Shown here one piece after another: positions 9,995 to 19,511 of a stretch of DNA of 64,000 nucleotides (positions within the stretch are counted from its first letter, which is position 1; every line of letters starts with the position of its first letter). The notes beneath the pieces are model-generated. The model saw only the letters and a program-made list of their open reading frames with translations, was not told the origin of the DNA and searched no databases. The translations under genes and the position numbers were made by a program. Source of the DNA: Parahaliea mediterranea (GTDB lineage: Bacteria > Pseudomonadota > Gammaproteobacteria > Pseudomonadales > Halieaceae); contig NZ_QEWO01000004.1 in NCBI RefSeq assembly GCF_003402235.1, positions 186,001 to 250,000 on the forward strand. Reading direction: 5' to 3'.

Positions 9995-10978
9995 ATGAGT
10001 ACACCCGATGCCACGGCCCTGTCGCTGACCGAACCCCACCTGCCGCTGACTGAGCGACCCATCTACATTGTCAGCAACAGCGGCTCGGGCCACCAGGACA
10101 GTGACAAAAGCCGGGACATCATTGCCTCGGTGCTGGAAGCGGCCGGCCGCCAGTTTGAGTTTATTGCCATCAGCGATGGCGCGCGGCTGCCCGCCACCGC
10201 GCGGGACACGGCGACCCAGGCGCAAAAAGACGGTGGCATTGTGGTGGTGGCCGGTGGCGATGGCACCTTGAATACCGTCTGCCAGGCGCTGGCCGGCACC
10301 GGCATTCCCCTCGGGGTGATCCCCCAGGGCACCTTCAACTACTTTGCCCGCACCCACCAGATTCCCGAAGACACCGAGGCCGCCGCCCGCAGCCTGCTGG
10401 ATGCCACCATCCGGCCGGTGCATGCCGGCTTTCTCAACGACCAGCTGTTTCTGGTGAATGCCAGCCTGGGCCTGTACCCGCGCCTGCTGGAAGACCGCGA
10501 GGCCTACAAAAGCCAGCTCGGGCGCAGCCGGGTGGTGGCGCTGATCTCGGCCCTGGCCACTCTCAGCCGGGCCCACCGGGTGCTGACTGTAGAGGCGGAG
10601 GTGGCCGGGCAGCGGCGCGCCCTGCGCACCGTATCACTGGTGGTTGGCAACAACGCCCTGCAGTTGGAGCACATCGGGGTGGACCTCGGCGACGCCCTGC
10701 ACGGCGGCAAGCTGGCGGCGATGGTGGTGCGCCCCATCGGCACTCTGGCGCTTTACGGCCTGCTGTTGCGCGGCATGGCAAGGCGCCTGGGCAGCGCGGA
10801 GAACCTGGAAAGCTTCGCCTTTACCGGCATGCAGATCTGCCGCCGGCGCCAGCGCAGCATCAAGGTGGCACTGGACGGCGAGGTATCGCGGATGCGGCTG
10901 CCGCTGCGCTTTCGCGCCGCCCCCAACGCCCTGCCCCTGCTGGTGCCGCACACCACCACGGCCACGGCGGCAGAGTGA
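9995..10978 (+). CDS. Diacylglycerol/lipid kinase family protein
   Basis: A 327-residue member of the DAGK catalytic family (YegS/BmrU-like). The ATP-binding motif VVAGGDGTLNTV is near residue 85 and is followed by PLGVIPQGTFNYFAR, in place of the GT.ND.AR seen in many relatives. The C-terminal half forms the beta-rich domain with LALDGE-like elements. These enzymes phosphorylate a lipid or sphingoid acceptor at the membrane; the substrate is unknown here. The stop codon overlaps the start of the metallophosphoesterase (GTGA). It is divergent from the glucosylglycerate operon. Confidence 0.85.
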   Translation: MSTPDATALSLTEPHLPLTERPIYIVSNSGSGHQDSDKSRDIIASVLEAAGRQFEFIAISDGARLPATARDTATQAQKDGGIVVVAGGDGTLNTVCQALAGTGIPLGVIPQGTFNYFARTHQIPEDTEAAARSLLDATIRPVHAGFLNDQLFLVNASLGLYPRLLEDREAYKSQLGRSRVVALISALATLSRAHRVLTVEAEVAGQRRALRTVSLVVGNNALQLEHIGVDLGDALHGGKLAAMVVRPIGTLALYGLLLRGMARRLGSAENLESFAFTGMQICRRRQRSIKVALDGEVSRMRLPLRFRAAPNALPLLVPHTTTATAAE

Positions 10979-11802
10979 ACACCGTACTGCACCTGTCCGA
11001 CCCTCACTTTGGCACCGAGCAGCCGGCGGTGCAGCGCGCCCTGCTGGATTTTGCCGCTCGCCAGGCCCCCGAGGTGGTGCTGCTCAGCGGCGACATCACC
11101 CAGCGCGCCCGGCGCTCCCAGTTTGCCGCTGCCCGGCAGTTTATGGCGGCGCTGCCCGCGCCGGTAGTCGCAGTGCCTGGCAATCACGACATCCCCCTGT
11201 TCAACCTCGCCGCCCGCCTGCTGAACCCCTACGGCAACTACCGGCGGGCGCTGGGCGAAAACCTGGCCCCCACCTTTGAGAGCGCGTCGCTACTGGTGCT
11301 GGGGGTGAACTCCAGCCGGCCGGCGCGCCACGTGGACGGCGAAGTCTCCGCCGAACAGGTGGCGCAGGTGGCTGCGCGCCTGCGCCGCGCCGATGCCGGC
11401 CAGCTGCGTATTGTGATGCAGCATCACCCGGTTCGCGCGCAGGAGCCGTCGGATCTCGACAACCTGCTGATCGGGCGCGACGTGGCCGTGCCGGCCTGGG
11501 TGGACGCCGGCATGGATCTGCTGGTGGCCGGCCACATTCACCTGCCCTACGTGCAGCCACTGGCAGGCAGCGGACAGCGCCAGGCCTGGACGGCCCAGGC
11601 CGGCACCGCACTGTCGCGCCGCGTGCGCGGGGCGGTGCCCAACTCGGTGAACCTGATTCGTTACGATGCCGCGGGCAACGCCGCCAAAACTGCCTGCCGC
11701 CACCGCCGCTGCTGCGTGGAGCGCTGGGACTACAGCGAACAGGACGGCGCCTTTACCGTGGTCGCACAGCACGACCTGGCCTTTACCGACACCGCAGGCT
11801 GA
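10975..11802 (+). CDS. Calcineurin-like metallophosphoesterase
   Basis: A 275-residue phosphoesterase with every metal-site block in order: LSDPHFG near the N-terminus, LSGDITQ, VPGNHD, MQHHPV and AGHIHLP. The class includes phosphodiesterases and UDP-diacylglucosamine hydrolases. It starts at GTG and overlaps the lipid kinase by 4 bases, so the two are cotranslated. A role in turning over the kinase product or another lipid phosphate is an inference. The C-terminal 40 residues are rich in Cys and Arg (CRHRRCC), which is not part of the core fold. Confidence 0.85.
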   Translation: MNTVLHLSDPHFGTEQPAVQRALLDFAARQAPEVVLLSGDITQRARRSQFAAARQFMAALPAPVVAVPGNHDIPLFNLAARLLNPYGNYRRALGENLAPTFESASLLVLGVNSSRPARHVDGEVSAEQVAQVAARLRRADAGQLRIVMQHHPVRAQEPSDLDNLLIGRDVAVPAWVDAGMDLLVAGHIHLPYVQPLAGSGQRQAWTAQAGTALSRRVRGAVPNSVNLIRYDAAGNAAKTACRHRRCCVERWDYSEQDGAFTVVAQHDLAFTDTAG

Positions 11803-11844
11803 TCGACTCAACTGCCAATCCGGCGTCAGCTGCAAATAAAGCCC

Positions 11845-11872
11845 AAAAAACAGGGGCGCCGATTGGCGCCCC
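11845..11872 (-). terminator. Intrinsic terminator of the aceEF operon
   Basis: On the minus strand, a GC-rich stem with arms GGGGCGCC and GGCGCCCC and a 4-base loop is followed by TGTTTTTT. It lies 27 bases after the aceF stop and separates it from the convergent phosphoesterase gene. Confidence 0.8.
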
Positions 11873-11898
11873 CGATAATGCAGCAACAGCGTTGCGGC

Positions 11899-13662
11899 CT
11901 AGAACAGCAGCTTGCGAATGTCGCCGAGCAGGCCCACCAGCTGGGTGCAGAAGCGGCCAGCATCGCCGCCGTTGATGACCCGATGGTCGTAGGACAGACC
12001 CACCGGCATCAGGGTGCGCGGCACAAATTCCTGCCCGTTCCACACTGGCTTCACATCCGCCCGCGACACGCCAAGGATACCCACCTCCGGCGCGTTGACG
12101 ATGGGGGTAAAGCCGGTGCCGCCAATGCCGCCCAGGCTGGAGATGGTGAAGCAGCCGCCCTGCATGTCGGCCGGCTTGAGTTTGCGGTCGCGGGCCTTGC
12201 CGGCCATGTCCAGCACCTCCTCGGCCAGCTCCCACAGGGACTTCTGGTCGACGTCGCGAATCACCGGCACCAGCAGGCCCGCCGGGGTATCCACTGCCAT
12301 GCCGATGTGGATGTACTTTTTGTACACCAGGCTTTCGCCATCGACGGACAGGGAGGCGTTGAACTTGGGATTGTCCCTGAGGGCCACGGCGCAGGCCTTG
12401 AGCAAAAAGGGCATGGGCGTCAGCTTGGTGCCGCGCTTTTCCGCCTCGCCCTTCAGCTCCTTGCGGAAGGCTTCCAGGTCGGTGATGTCCGCCTCGTCAA
12501 ACTGGGTCACATGGGGCACGTTCAGCCAGTTGCGCTGCATGTTGGCGGCGGTAACCTTGTCCATCTTGCTGCGCCCCACCACCTCCACTTCGCCGAAGGC
12601 GGCAAAGTCCACCTCGGGCACCGGCGGGATACCGGCACCACCGGTGGCAGCCGGGCCGGTGCTTAGCGCGGTTTTGACAAAGGCCTGCACGTCTTCCTTC
12701 AGGATGCGCTGGCGAGGGCCGCTGCCGCTGACCCGATCCAGCTCCACGCCCAGTTCGCGGGCCAGTTTGCGCACCGCGGGGCCAGCGTAAACCGGGCCGC
12801 CCTTGCCCTTGTCCGCATCGCCTTTGGCAGCGGGGGCCTGGCTGGCCCGGGCCTGGGCTTTCGTTGCAGGGGCCGGCGCGCTGGCGGCGGATTTGGCCGG
12901 CGTGCTGTCCTTTTCGCCGTCTTTTGCACCGTCCTTTGCACCGTCCTTTGCGCTGTCGTTCGCACCGTCTTTTGCACTGTCATTGGCGCCGGCCGGCTGG
13001 CTGGCGCCGCTGACCTTGAGCTTCACCAGGTCGTCGCCCTGGCGCACGCTGGCGCCTTCCTTCACCAGAATCTCCAGCACTTCGCCGGCATCGGTGGAAG
13101 GTACTTCCATGGAGGCCTTGTCGGACTCCAGCACCACCAGCGAGTCGCCCTCGGCCACGGTATCGCCCACCGCAACGCTGATTTCGATCAGGTCCACGGC
13201 GTCGTCGGTGCCGATATCCGGCACGCTCACCACCACCTCGCGCTGGGCGCCGTCCTGCGCCGATGCGGCTGAGGCCTCGCCGTTGCCGGTCTCGCCATCG
13301 TCGCCAGCGCTCTCGTCCTGGGCGCTGGCTTCGCTGCGCGGCTCTTCGCCAGTATCGCCCTGGCTGTCGCTGTGCTCGGGGCTTGCGTTGGCGCTCTCAC
13401 CCTCGCTGGCGCCCTCGCCCTCACTGTCGCTTTCCAGCACCAGAATGGCGGAGCCCTCGGCCAGCTCGTCGCCCACCGCCACCAGTATCTCGGCCACGGT
13501 GCCGGCGTGACTGGCGGGGATTTCCATCGACGCCTTGTCGGACTCCAGCACGATCAGGCTCTGCTCCACCTCGATGGTGTCGCCCACCGCCACCAGTATC
13601 TCGATGACCTCGGCACCCTCGGCACCGCCGATGTCCGGTACATTCACTTGTTGTTTTGCCAT
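11899..13662 (-). CDS. aceF: Pyruvate dehydrogenase E2, dihydrolipoyl acetyltransferase
   Basis: A 587-residue core subunit of the pyruvate dehydrogenase complex, which transfers the acetyl group from lipoamide to CoA. There are two lipoyl domains, with lipoylated lysines in ESDKASMEIP (about 44) and ESDKASMEVP (about 178). A peripheral-subunit-binding domain follows near 295-330 (AVRKLARELGVELDRV). The C-terminal catalytic domain contains SYDHRVINGG (HxxxDG-type). The linkers are unusual. The one between lipoyl domains is about 60 residues and very acidic. The one after the second is a Lys-Asp-Gly-Ala repeat instead of the usual Ala-Pro hinge. It lies 32 bases downstream of aceE. Confidence 0.96.
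   Translation of the reverse strand: MAKQQVNVPDIGGAEGAEVIEILVAVGDTIEVEQSLIVLESDKASMEIPASHAGTVAEILVAVGDELAEGSAILVLESDSEGEGASEGESANASPEHSDSQGDTGEEPRSEASAQDESAGDDGETGNGEASAASAQDGAQREVVVSVPDIGTDDAVDLIEISVAVGDTVAEGDSLVVLESDKASMEVPSTDAGEVLEILVKEGASVRQGDDLVKLKVSGASQPAGANDSAKDGANDSAKDGAKDGAKDGEKDSTPAKSAASAPAPATKAQARASQAPAAKGDADKGKGGPVYAGPAVRKLARELGVELDRVSGSGPRQRILKEDVQAFVKTALSTGPAATGGAGIPPVPEVDFAAFGEVEVVGRSKMDKVTAANMQRNWLNVPHVTQFDEADITDLEAFRKELKGEAEKRGTKLTPMPFLLKACAVALRDNPKFNASLSVDGESLVYKKYIHIGMAVDTPAGLLVPVIRDVDQKSLWELAEEVLDMAGKARDRKLKPADMQGGCFTISSLGGIGGTGFTPIVNAPEVGILGVSRADVKPVWNGQEFVPRTLMPVGLSYDHRVINGGDAGRFCTQLVGLLGDIRKLLF
12903..12990 (-). repeat. Tandem short repeats encoding the AKDG linker of AceF
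   Basis: Reiterated 12- to 15-base units with a Gly-Ala-Lys-Asp or Gly-Ala-Asn-Asp-Ser pattern. They encode the charged flexible hinge between lipoyl domain 2 and the E3-binding domain. Such arrays are prone to length variation. Confidence 0.7.
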
Positions 13663-13694
13663 GACTGTCTCCTTGTATTCGGGTCGCTATCGGT

Positions 13695-16346
13695 TCAGAC
13701 GGACAGCGGATCCACCTTGTCGGGAGACACTCCCAGGGCGCGCATGGCTTCCACCACTACCCCGGCCTCCAACTGGCCTTCGTCGACCAGCGCTTTCAGC
13801 GCGGCCACCACGATGTATTCCCGGCTCACCTCGAAGAAGCGGCGCAGTTTGGCGCGCGTGTCGGAGCGCCCGAAACCGTCGGTACCCAGGGTGACGTAGC
13901 GCCCCGGCACAAACTCCCGCAACTGGTCGGTGTAGGACTTCATGTAGTCAGTGGCCACCACAACCGGCCCCTCGTGGCCTTCAAGCTGCTCGGTAATATA
14001 AGGCACCCGCGGGGTGTCCTCCGGGTGCAGCATGTTCCAGCGCAGGGCGGATTTACCCTCGCGCTGCAGTTCGTTGACGCTGGTGAGGCTCCAGATATCG
14101 GACTGCACTTTGTAGTCCTGCTCCAGGATGTCCGCCGCGGCTTCCACTTCGCGCAAAATGGTGCCGGCACCCATCAACTGCACCCGCAGGCCCTTTTTCT
14201 TCGGCCCGCGCTTGAGCAGGTACATGCCCTTCACAATGCCCTCTTCCGCGCCCTGGGGCATTTCCGGCTGCAGGTAGTTCTCGTTCATCGTGGTGATGTA
14301 ATAGAACTTGTTTTCGCCCTCCTGGTACATGCGGCGCAGGCCGTCCTGGACGATCACCGCCAGCTCAAAGGCGTAGGCCGGGTCGTAACTGACGCAGTTG
14401 GGAATGGTGCTGGCCAGCAGGTGGCTGTGGCCGTCCTGGTGCTGCAAGCCCTCGCCGTTCAGGGTGGTGCGCCCGGCCGTGGCGCCAATCAGAAAACCCC
14501 GTGCCTGGCTGTCGCCGGCGGCCCAGGCCAGGTCGCCAATGCGCTGGAAGCCGAACATGGAATAGAAGATGTAGAACGGCACCATCGGGTAGTTGCTGGT
14601 GCTGTAGGAGGTCGCCGCCGCCAGCCAGGCGGAGAAGGCGCCGGCTTCGTTGATGCCCTCTTCCAGAATCTGGCCCTTCTTGTCCTCTTTGTAGAACATG
14701 ATCTGGCCAGCGTCCTGGGGCGTGTAGCGCTGGCCCACCGAGGAGTAAATGCCCAGCTGGCGGAACATGCCCTCCATGCCGAAGGTGCGGGCCTCGTCGG
14801 GCACGATGGGCACCACGCGCTCGCCGATTTCCTTGTCCTTCACCAGGGCGGAGAGAATCCGCACAAAGGCCATGGTGGTGGAAATCTCCCGCTTGCCACT
14901 GCCTTTGAGCTGGTTGTCGAAGGTGGCCAGGGCCGGGGTGTTGAGCAACTCCGGCTTGGCACGCCGCGCCGGGATCAGGCCGCCCAGCTCTTCGCGGCGC
15001 TGCTTCATGTAGCGCATTTCCGGGCTGTCCGGGGCCGGGCGGTAGTAGGGCACATTCTTCAGCTCGGCGTCGGAGATGGGAATGCCAAAGCGGTCGCGGA
15101 AGGCCTTGAGGCTGTCCATGTCCAGCTTTTTCAGGGAGTGGGTCTCGTTGTTGGCCTCCCCCGCCTCACCGGTGCCGTAACCCTTCACTGTCATCGCCAG
15201 AATCACCGTGGGGCGCTCGTGCTGGGCCACCGCCTCGGCATAGGCGGCGTACACCTTGTAGGGGTCGTGACCGCCGCGGTTGAGGTACATGATGTCGTCG
15301 TCGGACAAGTCTTCCACCAGCTTGAGCGTTTCCGGGTATTTGCCGAAGAAGTGCTCGCGGGTGTAGGCGCCGCCATTGTACTTGTAGTTCTGCAGCTCGC
15401 CGTCGCAGACCTCATCCATGCGCTGTTGCAACAGGCCGGATTCATCGCGCTCCAGCAGCGGGTCCCACTTGCGGCCCCAGATGACTTTTTTCACATCCCA
15501 GCCGGCGCCGCGGAACACGCCTTCCAGCTCCTGGATGATTTTGCCGTTGCCGCGCACCGGGCCGTCCAGGCGCTGCAGGTTGCAGTTGACCACAAAAATC
15601 AGGTTGCCCAGCTTTTCGCGGCCGGCCATGGAAATGGCGCCCAGGGATTCCGGCTCGTCGCACTCGCCATCGCCCATGAAGCACCACACGTTGCGGTCGC
15701 TGTGGTCCAGCAGGCCGCGGCTCTGCTGGTATTTCATCACATGGGCCTGGTAGATCGCCTGGATGGGCCCGAGCCCCATGGACACCGTGGGGAACTGCCA
15801 GTAGTCGGGCATCAGCCAGGGGTGGGGGTAGGAGGACAGGCCATTGCCGTCCACCTCGCGGCGGAAGTTGTCGAGTTGCTCTTCCGACAAACGCCCCTCC
15901 AGGTAAGAGCGGGCGTACATGCCCGGCGCACTGTGGCCCTGGTAGAACACCAGGTCGCCGGGGTGGCCGTTGTTGGTGCCGCGGAAGAAGTAGTTAAAGC
16001 CCACATCGTAGAGGGTGGCGCTGGAGGAGAAGCTGGAGATATGCCCGCCCAGGCCCTCGTCGTTGTCGTTGGCGCGCATCACCATGGCCAGGGCGTTCCA
16101 GCGCACCAGCGAGCGAATGCGGCGCTCCATGAACAGGTCGCCCGGCATCAGCTTTTCGTCGGCCGGCGCGATGGTGTTGCGGAAGGGGGTGGTGATTGCC
16201 GGCGGCAGGCGCACGCCGGTCTCGGTGGCGTGCTTGGCCAGTTCCCGCAACAACCAGCTGGCCCGATCCGGGCCGCTGTATTTCAGTACGGCATCCAGTG
16301 CTTCCAGCCACTCCCGGGTTTCAATGGGATCCTTATCTTCGGTCAT
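13695..16346 (-). CDS. aceE: Pyruvate dehydrogenase E1 component, homodimeric
   Basis: Thiamine-diphosphate-dependent decarboxylase that feeds acetyl groups to AceF. The protein is 883 residues, as normal for single-chain AceE. Visible hallmarks are the N-terminal DPIETREWLEAL, the FMGDGECDEPESLGAI thiamine-binding segment, and the NLQRLDGPVRGNGKI region, followed by QELEGVFRGAGW. The frame extends 26 codons upstream, but the ATG at 16346 matches the family start and has AGGAG about 11 bases upstream. It is the first gene of an aceE-aceF operon. Dihydrolipoamide dehydrogenase (E3) is not in the window. Confidence 0.97.
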   Translation of the reverse strand: MTEDKDPIETREWLEALDAVLKYSGPDRASWLLRELAKHATETGVRLPPAITTPFRNTIAPADEKLMPGDLFMERRIRSLVRWNALAMVMRANDNDEGLGGHISSFSSSATLYDVGFNYFFRGTNNGHPGDLVFYQGHSAPGMYARSYLEGRLSEEQLDNFRREVDGNGLSSYPHPWLMPDYWQFPTVSMGLGPIQAIYQAHVMKYQQSRGLLDHSDRNVWCFMGDGECDEPESLGAISMAGREKLGNLIFVVNCNLQRLDGPVRGNGKIIQELEGVFRGAGWDVKKVIWGRKWDPLLERDESGLLQQRMDEVCDGELQNYKYNGGAYTREHFFGKYPETLKLVEDLSDDDIMYLNRGGHDPYKVYAAYAEAVAQHERPTVILAMTVKGYGTGEAGEANNETHSLKKLDMDSLKAFRDRFGIPISDAELKNVPYYRPAPDSPEMRYMKQRREELGGLIPARRAKPELLNTPALATFDNQLKGSGKREISTTMAFVRILSALVKDKEIGERVVPIVPDEARTFGMEGMFRQLGIYSSVGQRYTPQDAGQIMFYKEDKKGQILEEGINEAGAFSAWLAAATSYSTSNYPMVPFYIFYSMFGFQRIGDLAWAAGDSQARGFLIGATAGRTTLNGEGLQHQDGHSHLLASTIPNCVSYDPAYAFELAVIVQDGLRRMYQEGENKFYYITTMNENYLQPEMPQGAEEGIVKGMYLLKRGPKKKGLRVQLMGAGTILREVEAAADILEQDYKVQSDIWSLTSVNELQREGKSALRWNMLHPEDTPRVPYITEQLEGHEGPVVVATDYMKSYTDQLREFVPGRYVTLGTDGFGRSDTRAKLRRFFEVSREYIVVAALKALVDEGQLEAGVVVEAMRALGVSPDKVDPLSV

Positions 16347-16396
16347 AAGCGGTATCGCTCCTGTGTCATTGTGCCGGCCGCTGCGCGAAACACTAA

Positions 16397-16424
16397 ATTC
16401 TAATTTGACACTCAAGTGCCGCAA
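16397..16424 (-). promoter_or_regulatory. Candidate sigma-70 promoter of aceEF
   Basis: Reading the minus strand, TTGCGG and TAGAAT are separated by 16 bases and lie about 50 bases before the aceE start. The surrounding 297-base gap to the next gene also holds the terminator of the neighbouring M16 peptidase gene. No PdhR-type operator was identified with confidence. Confidence 0.4.
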
Positions 16425-16570
16425 CGCGTCCCGGAAGTATAGGCGACGGGGATGTTTTTGCCTAAATAATAACCGGCCTCGCGCACCGGAATGTAAAAAT
16501 ACTACCGCATGACGCAGCGAATTGGAACATTGGTTCCATTTTAGAATGATTAAAACCTGCCCAACCGTCG

Positions 16571-16604
16571 AAAAAAAGCCCCGCGCTGCGGGGCAACGCG
16601 GGGC
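16571..16604 (-). terminator. Intrinsic terminator after the M16 peptidase gene
   Basis: On the minus strand, arms GCCCCGCG and CGCGGGGC with an 11-base loop are followed by seven T residues, 40 bases after the stop codon. Four T residues on the other side give weak bidirectional character. Confidence 0.85.
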
Positions 16605-16643
16605 TTTTCGCCATTTTTGCTGTAGTAAATTTACATAAGCGCC

Positions 16644-19508
16644 CTACTCGATCACGTAGGCCGCATGCCCGTCCTTAATGGCCGCAGGGTGCTGGAAAAC
16701 CCTGTCCGCGCCAGCCGGCAGTTTGCCCCAGCGGCCTGGCGCCACAGCCTGCAGGGAGCGGTTGTGGTGCTGGAACTCGCGCTGGTAATAGGCCTGCCAG
16801 CCCGCCAAATCCAGCGCCTGCACCGCGCTGGCCAGCTGGCTGCGGCCATCAAAGGCGTACTGCTTTTTGGCAATGGACTGCCAGAAAAACTCCGCCCGCT
16901 CCCAAAGGTTCTTGTCTGGCTTGGTGATTTCGTGAACCAGGGCTGCCTGGTGACGCGCGAACTGCTCCGGCGTCACCGCCTCCGGCACCGCTGCCATAAA
17001 GGCCGCCATGGCCGCCGCCACATCGGGCGCCGAGGCGCTGGGCGACTGGATCAGCAACACCAGCCCGGGTACGTCCAACTGCGCCCAGGGCAGGGCCGCC
17101 ACCACGTAACCCAGCTGCTGCTCGGTGCGCAGCTGCTGGAAGAAGCCGGACTTGATGATCTGGCCGGTGAGGGCCGTGGCGGCCCGGTCGGGCCAGGTTG
17201 CCCCGGCACCCTGCAGGTACCAGGCAATCACCGCATCGTCATGGGGCACATCGGCGGCCAGTTGCAGGGCCTCACCGGCGGCCAGTTTGAGCACTTTGAG
17301 GGGCGGCAGTGCCGGCGCCGGGCCTTGCGGCAACAGGGCCGCCAGCTGCGCCACCACGGTGTCGCCCTGGGCCGGCAGGTAGTTGCCGTACATGAGAGTT
17401 TCGGCGCTGGCCCCGCGCCAGAAGGCCTCGGCATAGGCCTGCACATCTGCCAGTGTCATGCCCTGCAGGGCGGCGATCAGGTCCTGCTCGCCCCACTCGC
17501 CATACAGCAGCGCCTCGCGCAGGTCGTCAATCACCTGGTTCGAAGGTCGCTTGGCCACGGTGTTCTGCAGGCCGCGAATCATATCGGCGCGAATATTGGC
17601 AAACCGTGCCGCATCGAATTGGGGCTTCTGCAGGGTGTCCAGCAGGCGCGCCAGCAGCAGCGACTGTTTGTCGGTATAGCCGCTGATGCGCAGGCTGATG
17701 CCCTGGGCATGCTTGTACAGGTCGAAGTTGAGCCCCGCCAGCAGGGCCGGGTAGGTAAATTCGTTCACCGCATCGCGCAGCAGGGCGGTGTAGAGTACCG
17801 CACCGGCGGTTTGCCGGGCACTCTGGCCCACCTCAGGGGAGCGGAAGTTGATGTAGATGCCCCCCTTGGGCAGCCGGAACTGTGCATCCTGCAGGAACCA
17901 CAGCGTCTGGCGGCCCTGCTCAAGCACCCGCTGGGGCACGTCCGGCACCGGCTCCTGCAGCGCAACCAGTTCCACGTCTTCGGCGATGAATTCATTGGGC
18001 GCCGGCAGGTGCAGGTTCGGCTCGGCCTGCGGGCTGAGCCAGCCGGCCCGGGCGGCGGCGTTCACATGCCGCCTGGCATAAGGTACCTCGTAGTGGCTGG
18101 AGACCTGATCCGTCTGCACGCCCTCATCGGTGAGTGTCACCAGGGCGTTTTCCGGGGTGACCGAGGCCAGCAGCTCGCCCAGCAGGGCGGGCTGGTAGTC
18201 GCGCATCAGGTAAGGGCCCTGCAGCACATCCTCCGGCTTGAAGTAGTGCATGCCGCTGGCCAGGCTGCTCACGTAGTTGATCGGCTCCGGGTCTTCCTTG
18301 AAGCGAAAGCGCAGGGCCGCCAGTTGCGCCTGTTCATCGTACAGCCTTTGCTGCGGCCCCTGCTCGCGCAGCATGTCGAGGTAGGCAAAGAGGATTTGCA
18401 GCACGCGCTGGTACTGGGCAACGCCGCGCTCGGTCAGGTTCACGTTGACGCTGAACAGGGCGCCGCCACGCCAGCCAAGGCCCGAGCCGGCCGACAGGCT
18501 TTCCGCCAGGCCCTCTGCCTTGAGCTGCGACAGCACGCTGCCCTCCCCTTCGTGCCCCACCAGGTTGCCGAGGTAGGACAGGGGCTGCACTTCGTAATCG
18601 CTGCGGTAGTCCGCCACCGGGAAGGACACATCCAGCTGGCGCAGGGTGGCCTGCGGCTTCACGGTCACCAGCATCGGCAGCTGCTCGGCGGTAAACAGTG
18701 GCGCATCAATGGCCGGCGGCTGGTAGTCGCGATTGGGCACCGGCGAGAACATGGGTGTGACCAGCGCCTCAAGTTCGTCGAGGGATTCCCTGCCCAGCAC
18801 CACCAGGCGCATGGCATTGGCCGAATAATGCTGGTGGTAGAAGGCCAGCAGTTCGTCGCGGATGCTGGCGCCGGGGCGATCCGCCAGGCTGTCCAGGCTG
18901 CCCACGGCAAACTGGCTGAAGGGGTGCGCCGGGTTCATGACTTCCTGCAATACGTCCAGGCCGCGCCGGGGGTCGCTCTTCAGCCCCATCTGGTACTCGG
19001 CCTCAACCGCGTTCTTCTCCCTGTCCACATACTCGGCATCAAAGCGCGGCGCAATGAAGAACTGGGCAAAGCGGTCCAGCGCCTGGGGCAGGTAGGCGGC
19101 ATTGATGTCGAAGAAGTAATTGGTGTGCTCGAAGCTGGTGTAGGCGTTGCGGGAACCGCCGTGCTCGGTCACAAACTCCTCGTACTCCGCCGGGTCGGGG
19201 TACTTGTCGGTGCCCAGGAACAGCATGTGCTCCAGAAAGTGCGCCAGGCCGCCGCGGCCAGCGGGGTTGTCACCGCTGCCGACCTCGACATCCAGGGCGG
19301 CGGCCGCCTTGGGGGTGTTCGGGTCCGACACCAGCAGCACCTGCAGGCCGTTGTCCAGCGTCAGCAGGCGGTAGGCATGCTTGTCGTTGGGGCTCTTGGC
19401 CGGGGTGATCGCTGCACTGGGCGCGGGGCCGGTGGCGCAGGCCGCCAGCAGCAGGGAACACACAAGCAACAGGGACAGCAGGCCCCGCCAGAGGATTTTC
19501 ACCGGCAT
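16644..19508 (-). CDS. Insulinase-like M16 zinc peptidase, lipoprotein (pitrilysin type)
   Basis: A 954-residue protease, close to the length of E. coli pitrilysin. The inverted zinc motif HFLEH is at residues 90-94, and the third ligand Glu171 lies in NAVEAE, 77 residues later as in pitrilysin. The N-terminal 23 residues form a lipoprotein signal ending LLAAC, so Cys24 should be lipidated and the enzyme anchored in the periplasm or outer membrane. That is unlike classical soluble pitrilysin. The C-terminal half includes the non-catalytic M16 repeats. It starts 3 bases after the stop of the AI-2E-family permease and is last in the tusA-like/perM/peptidase operon. Confidence 0.92.
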   Translation of the reverse strand: MPVKILWRGLLSLLLVCSLLLAACATGPAPSAAITPAKSPNDKHAYRLLTLDNGLQVLLVSDPNTPKAAAALDVEVGSGDNPAGRGGLAHFLEHMLFLGTDKYPDPAEYEEFVTEHGGSRNAYTSFEHTNYFFDINAAYLPQALDRFAQFFIAPRFDAEYVDREKNAVEAEYQMGLKSDPRRGLDVLQEVMNPAHPFSQFAVGSLDSLADRPGASIRDELLAFYHQHYSANAMRLVVLGRESLDELEALVTPMFSPVPNRDYQPPAIDAPLFTAEQLPMLVTVKPQATLRQLDVSFPVADYRSDYEVQPLSYLGNLVGHEGEGSVLSQLKAEGLAESLSAGSGLGWRGGALFSVNVNLTERGVAQYQRVLQILFAYLDMLREQGPQQRLYDEQAQLAALRFRFKEDPEPINYVSSLASGMHYFKPEDVLQGPYLMRDYQPALLGELLASVTPENALVTLTDEGVQTDQVSSHYEVPYARRHVNAAARAGWLSPQAEPNLHLPAPNEFIAEDVELVALQEPVPDVPQRVLEQGRQTLWFLQDAQFRLPKGGIYINFRSPEVGQSARQTAGAVLYTALLRDAVNEFTYPALLAGLNFDLYKHAQGISLRISGYTDKQSLLLARLLDTLQKPQFDAARFANIRADMIRGLQNTVAKRPSNQVIDDLREALLYGEWGEQDLIAALQGMTLADVQAYAEAFWRGASAETLMYGNYLPAQGDTVVAQLAALLPQGPAPALPPLKVLKLAAGEALQLAADVPHDDAVIAWYLQGAGATWPDRAATALTGQIIKSGFFQQLRTEQQLGYVVAALPWAQLDVPGLVLLIQSPSASAPDVAAAMAAFMAAVPEAVTPEQFARHQAALVHEITKPDKNLWERAEFFWQSIAKKQYAFDGRSQLASAVQALDLAGWQAYYQREFQHHNRSLQAVAPGRWGKLPAGADRVFQHPAAIKDGHAAYVIE

Positions 19509-19511
19509 GTT

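Noticed and set aside
13974-16403. An 809-codon open frame opposite aceE
   Set aside because: Antisense shadow of the pyruvate dehydrogenase gene with low-complexity Val/Leu/His/Gln composition.
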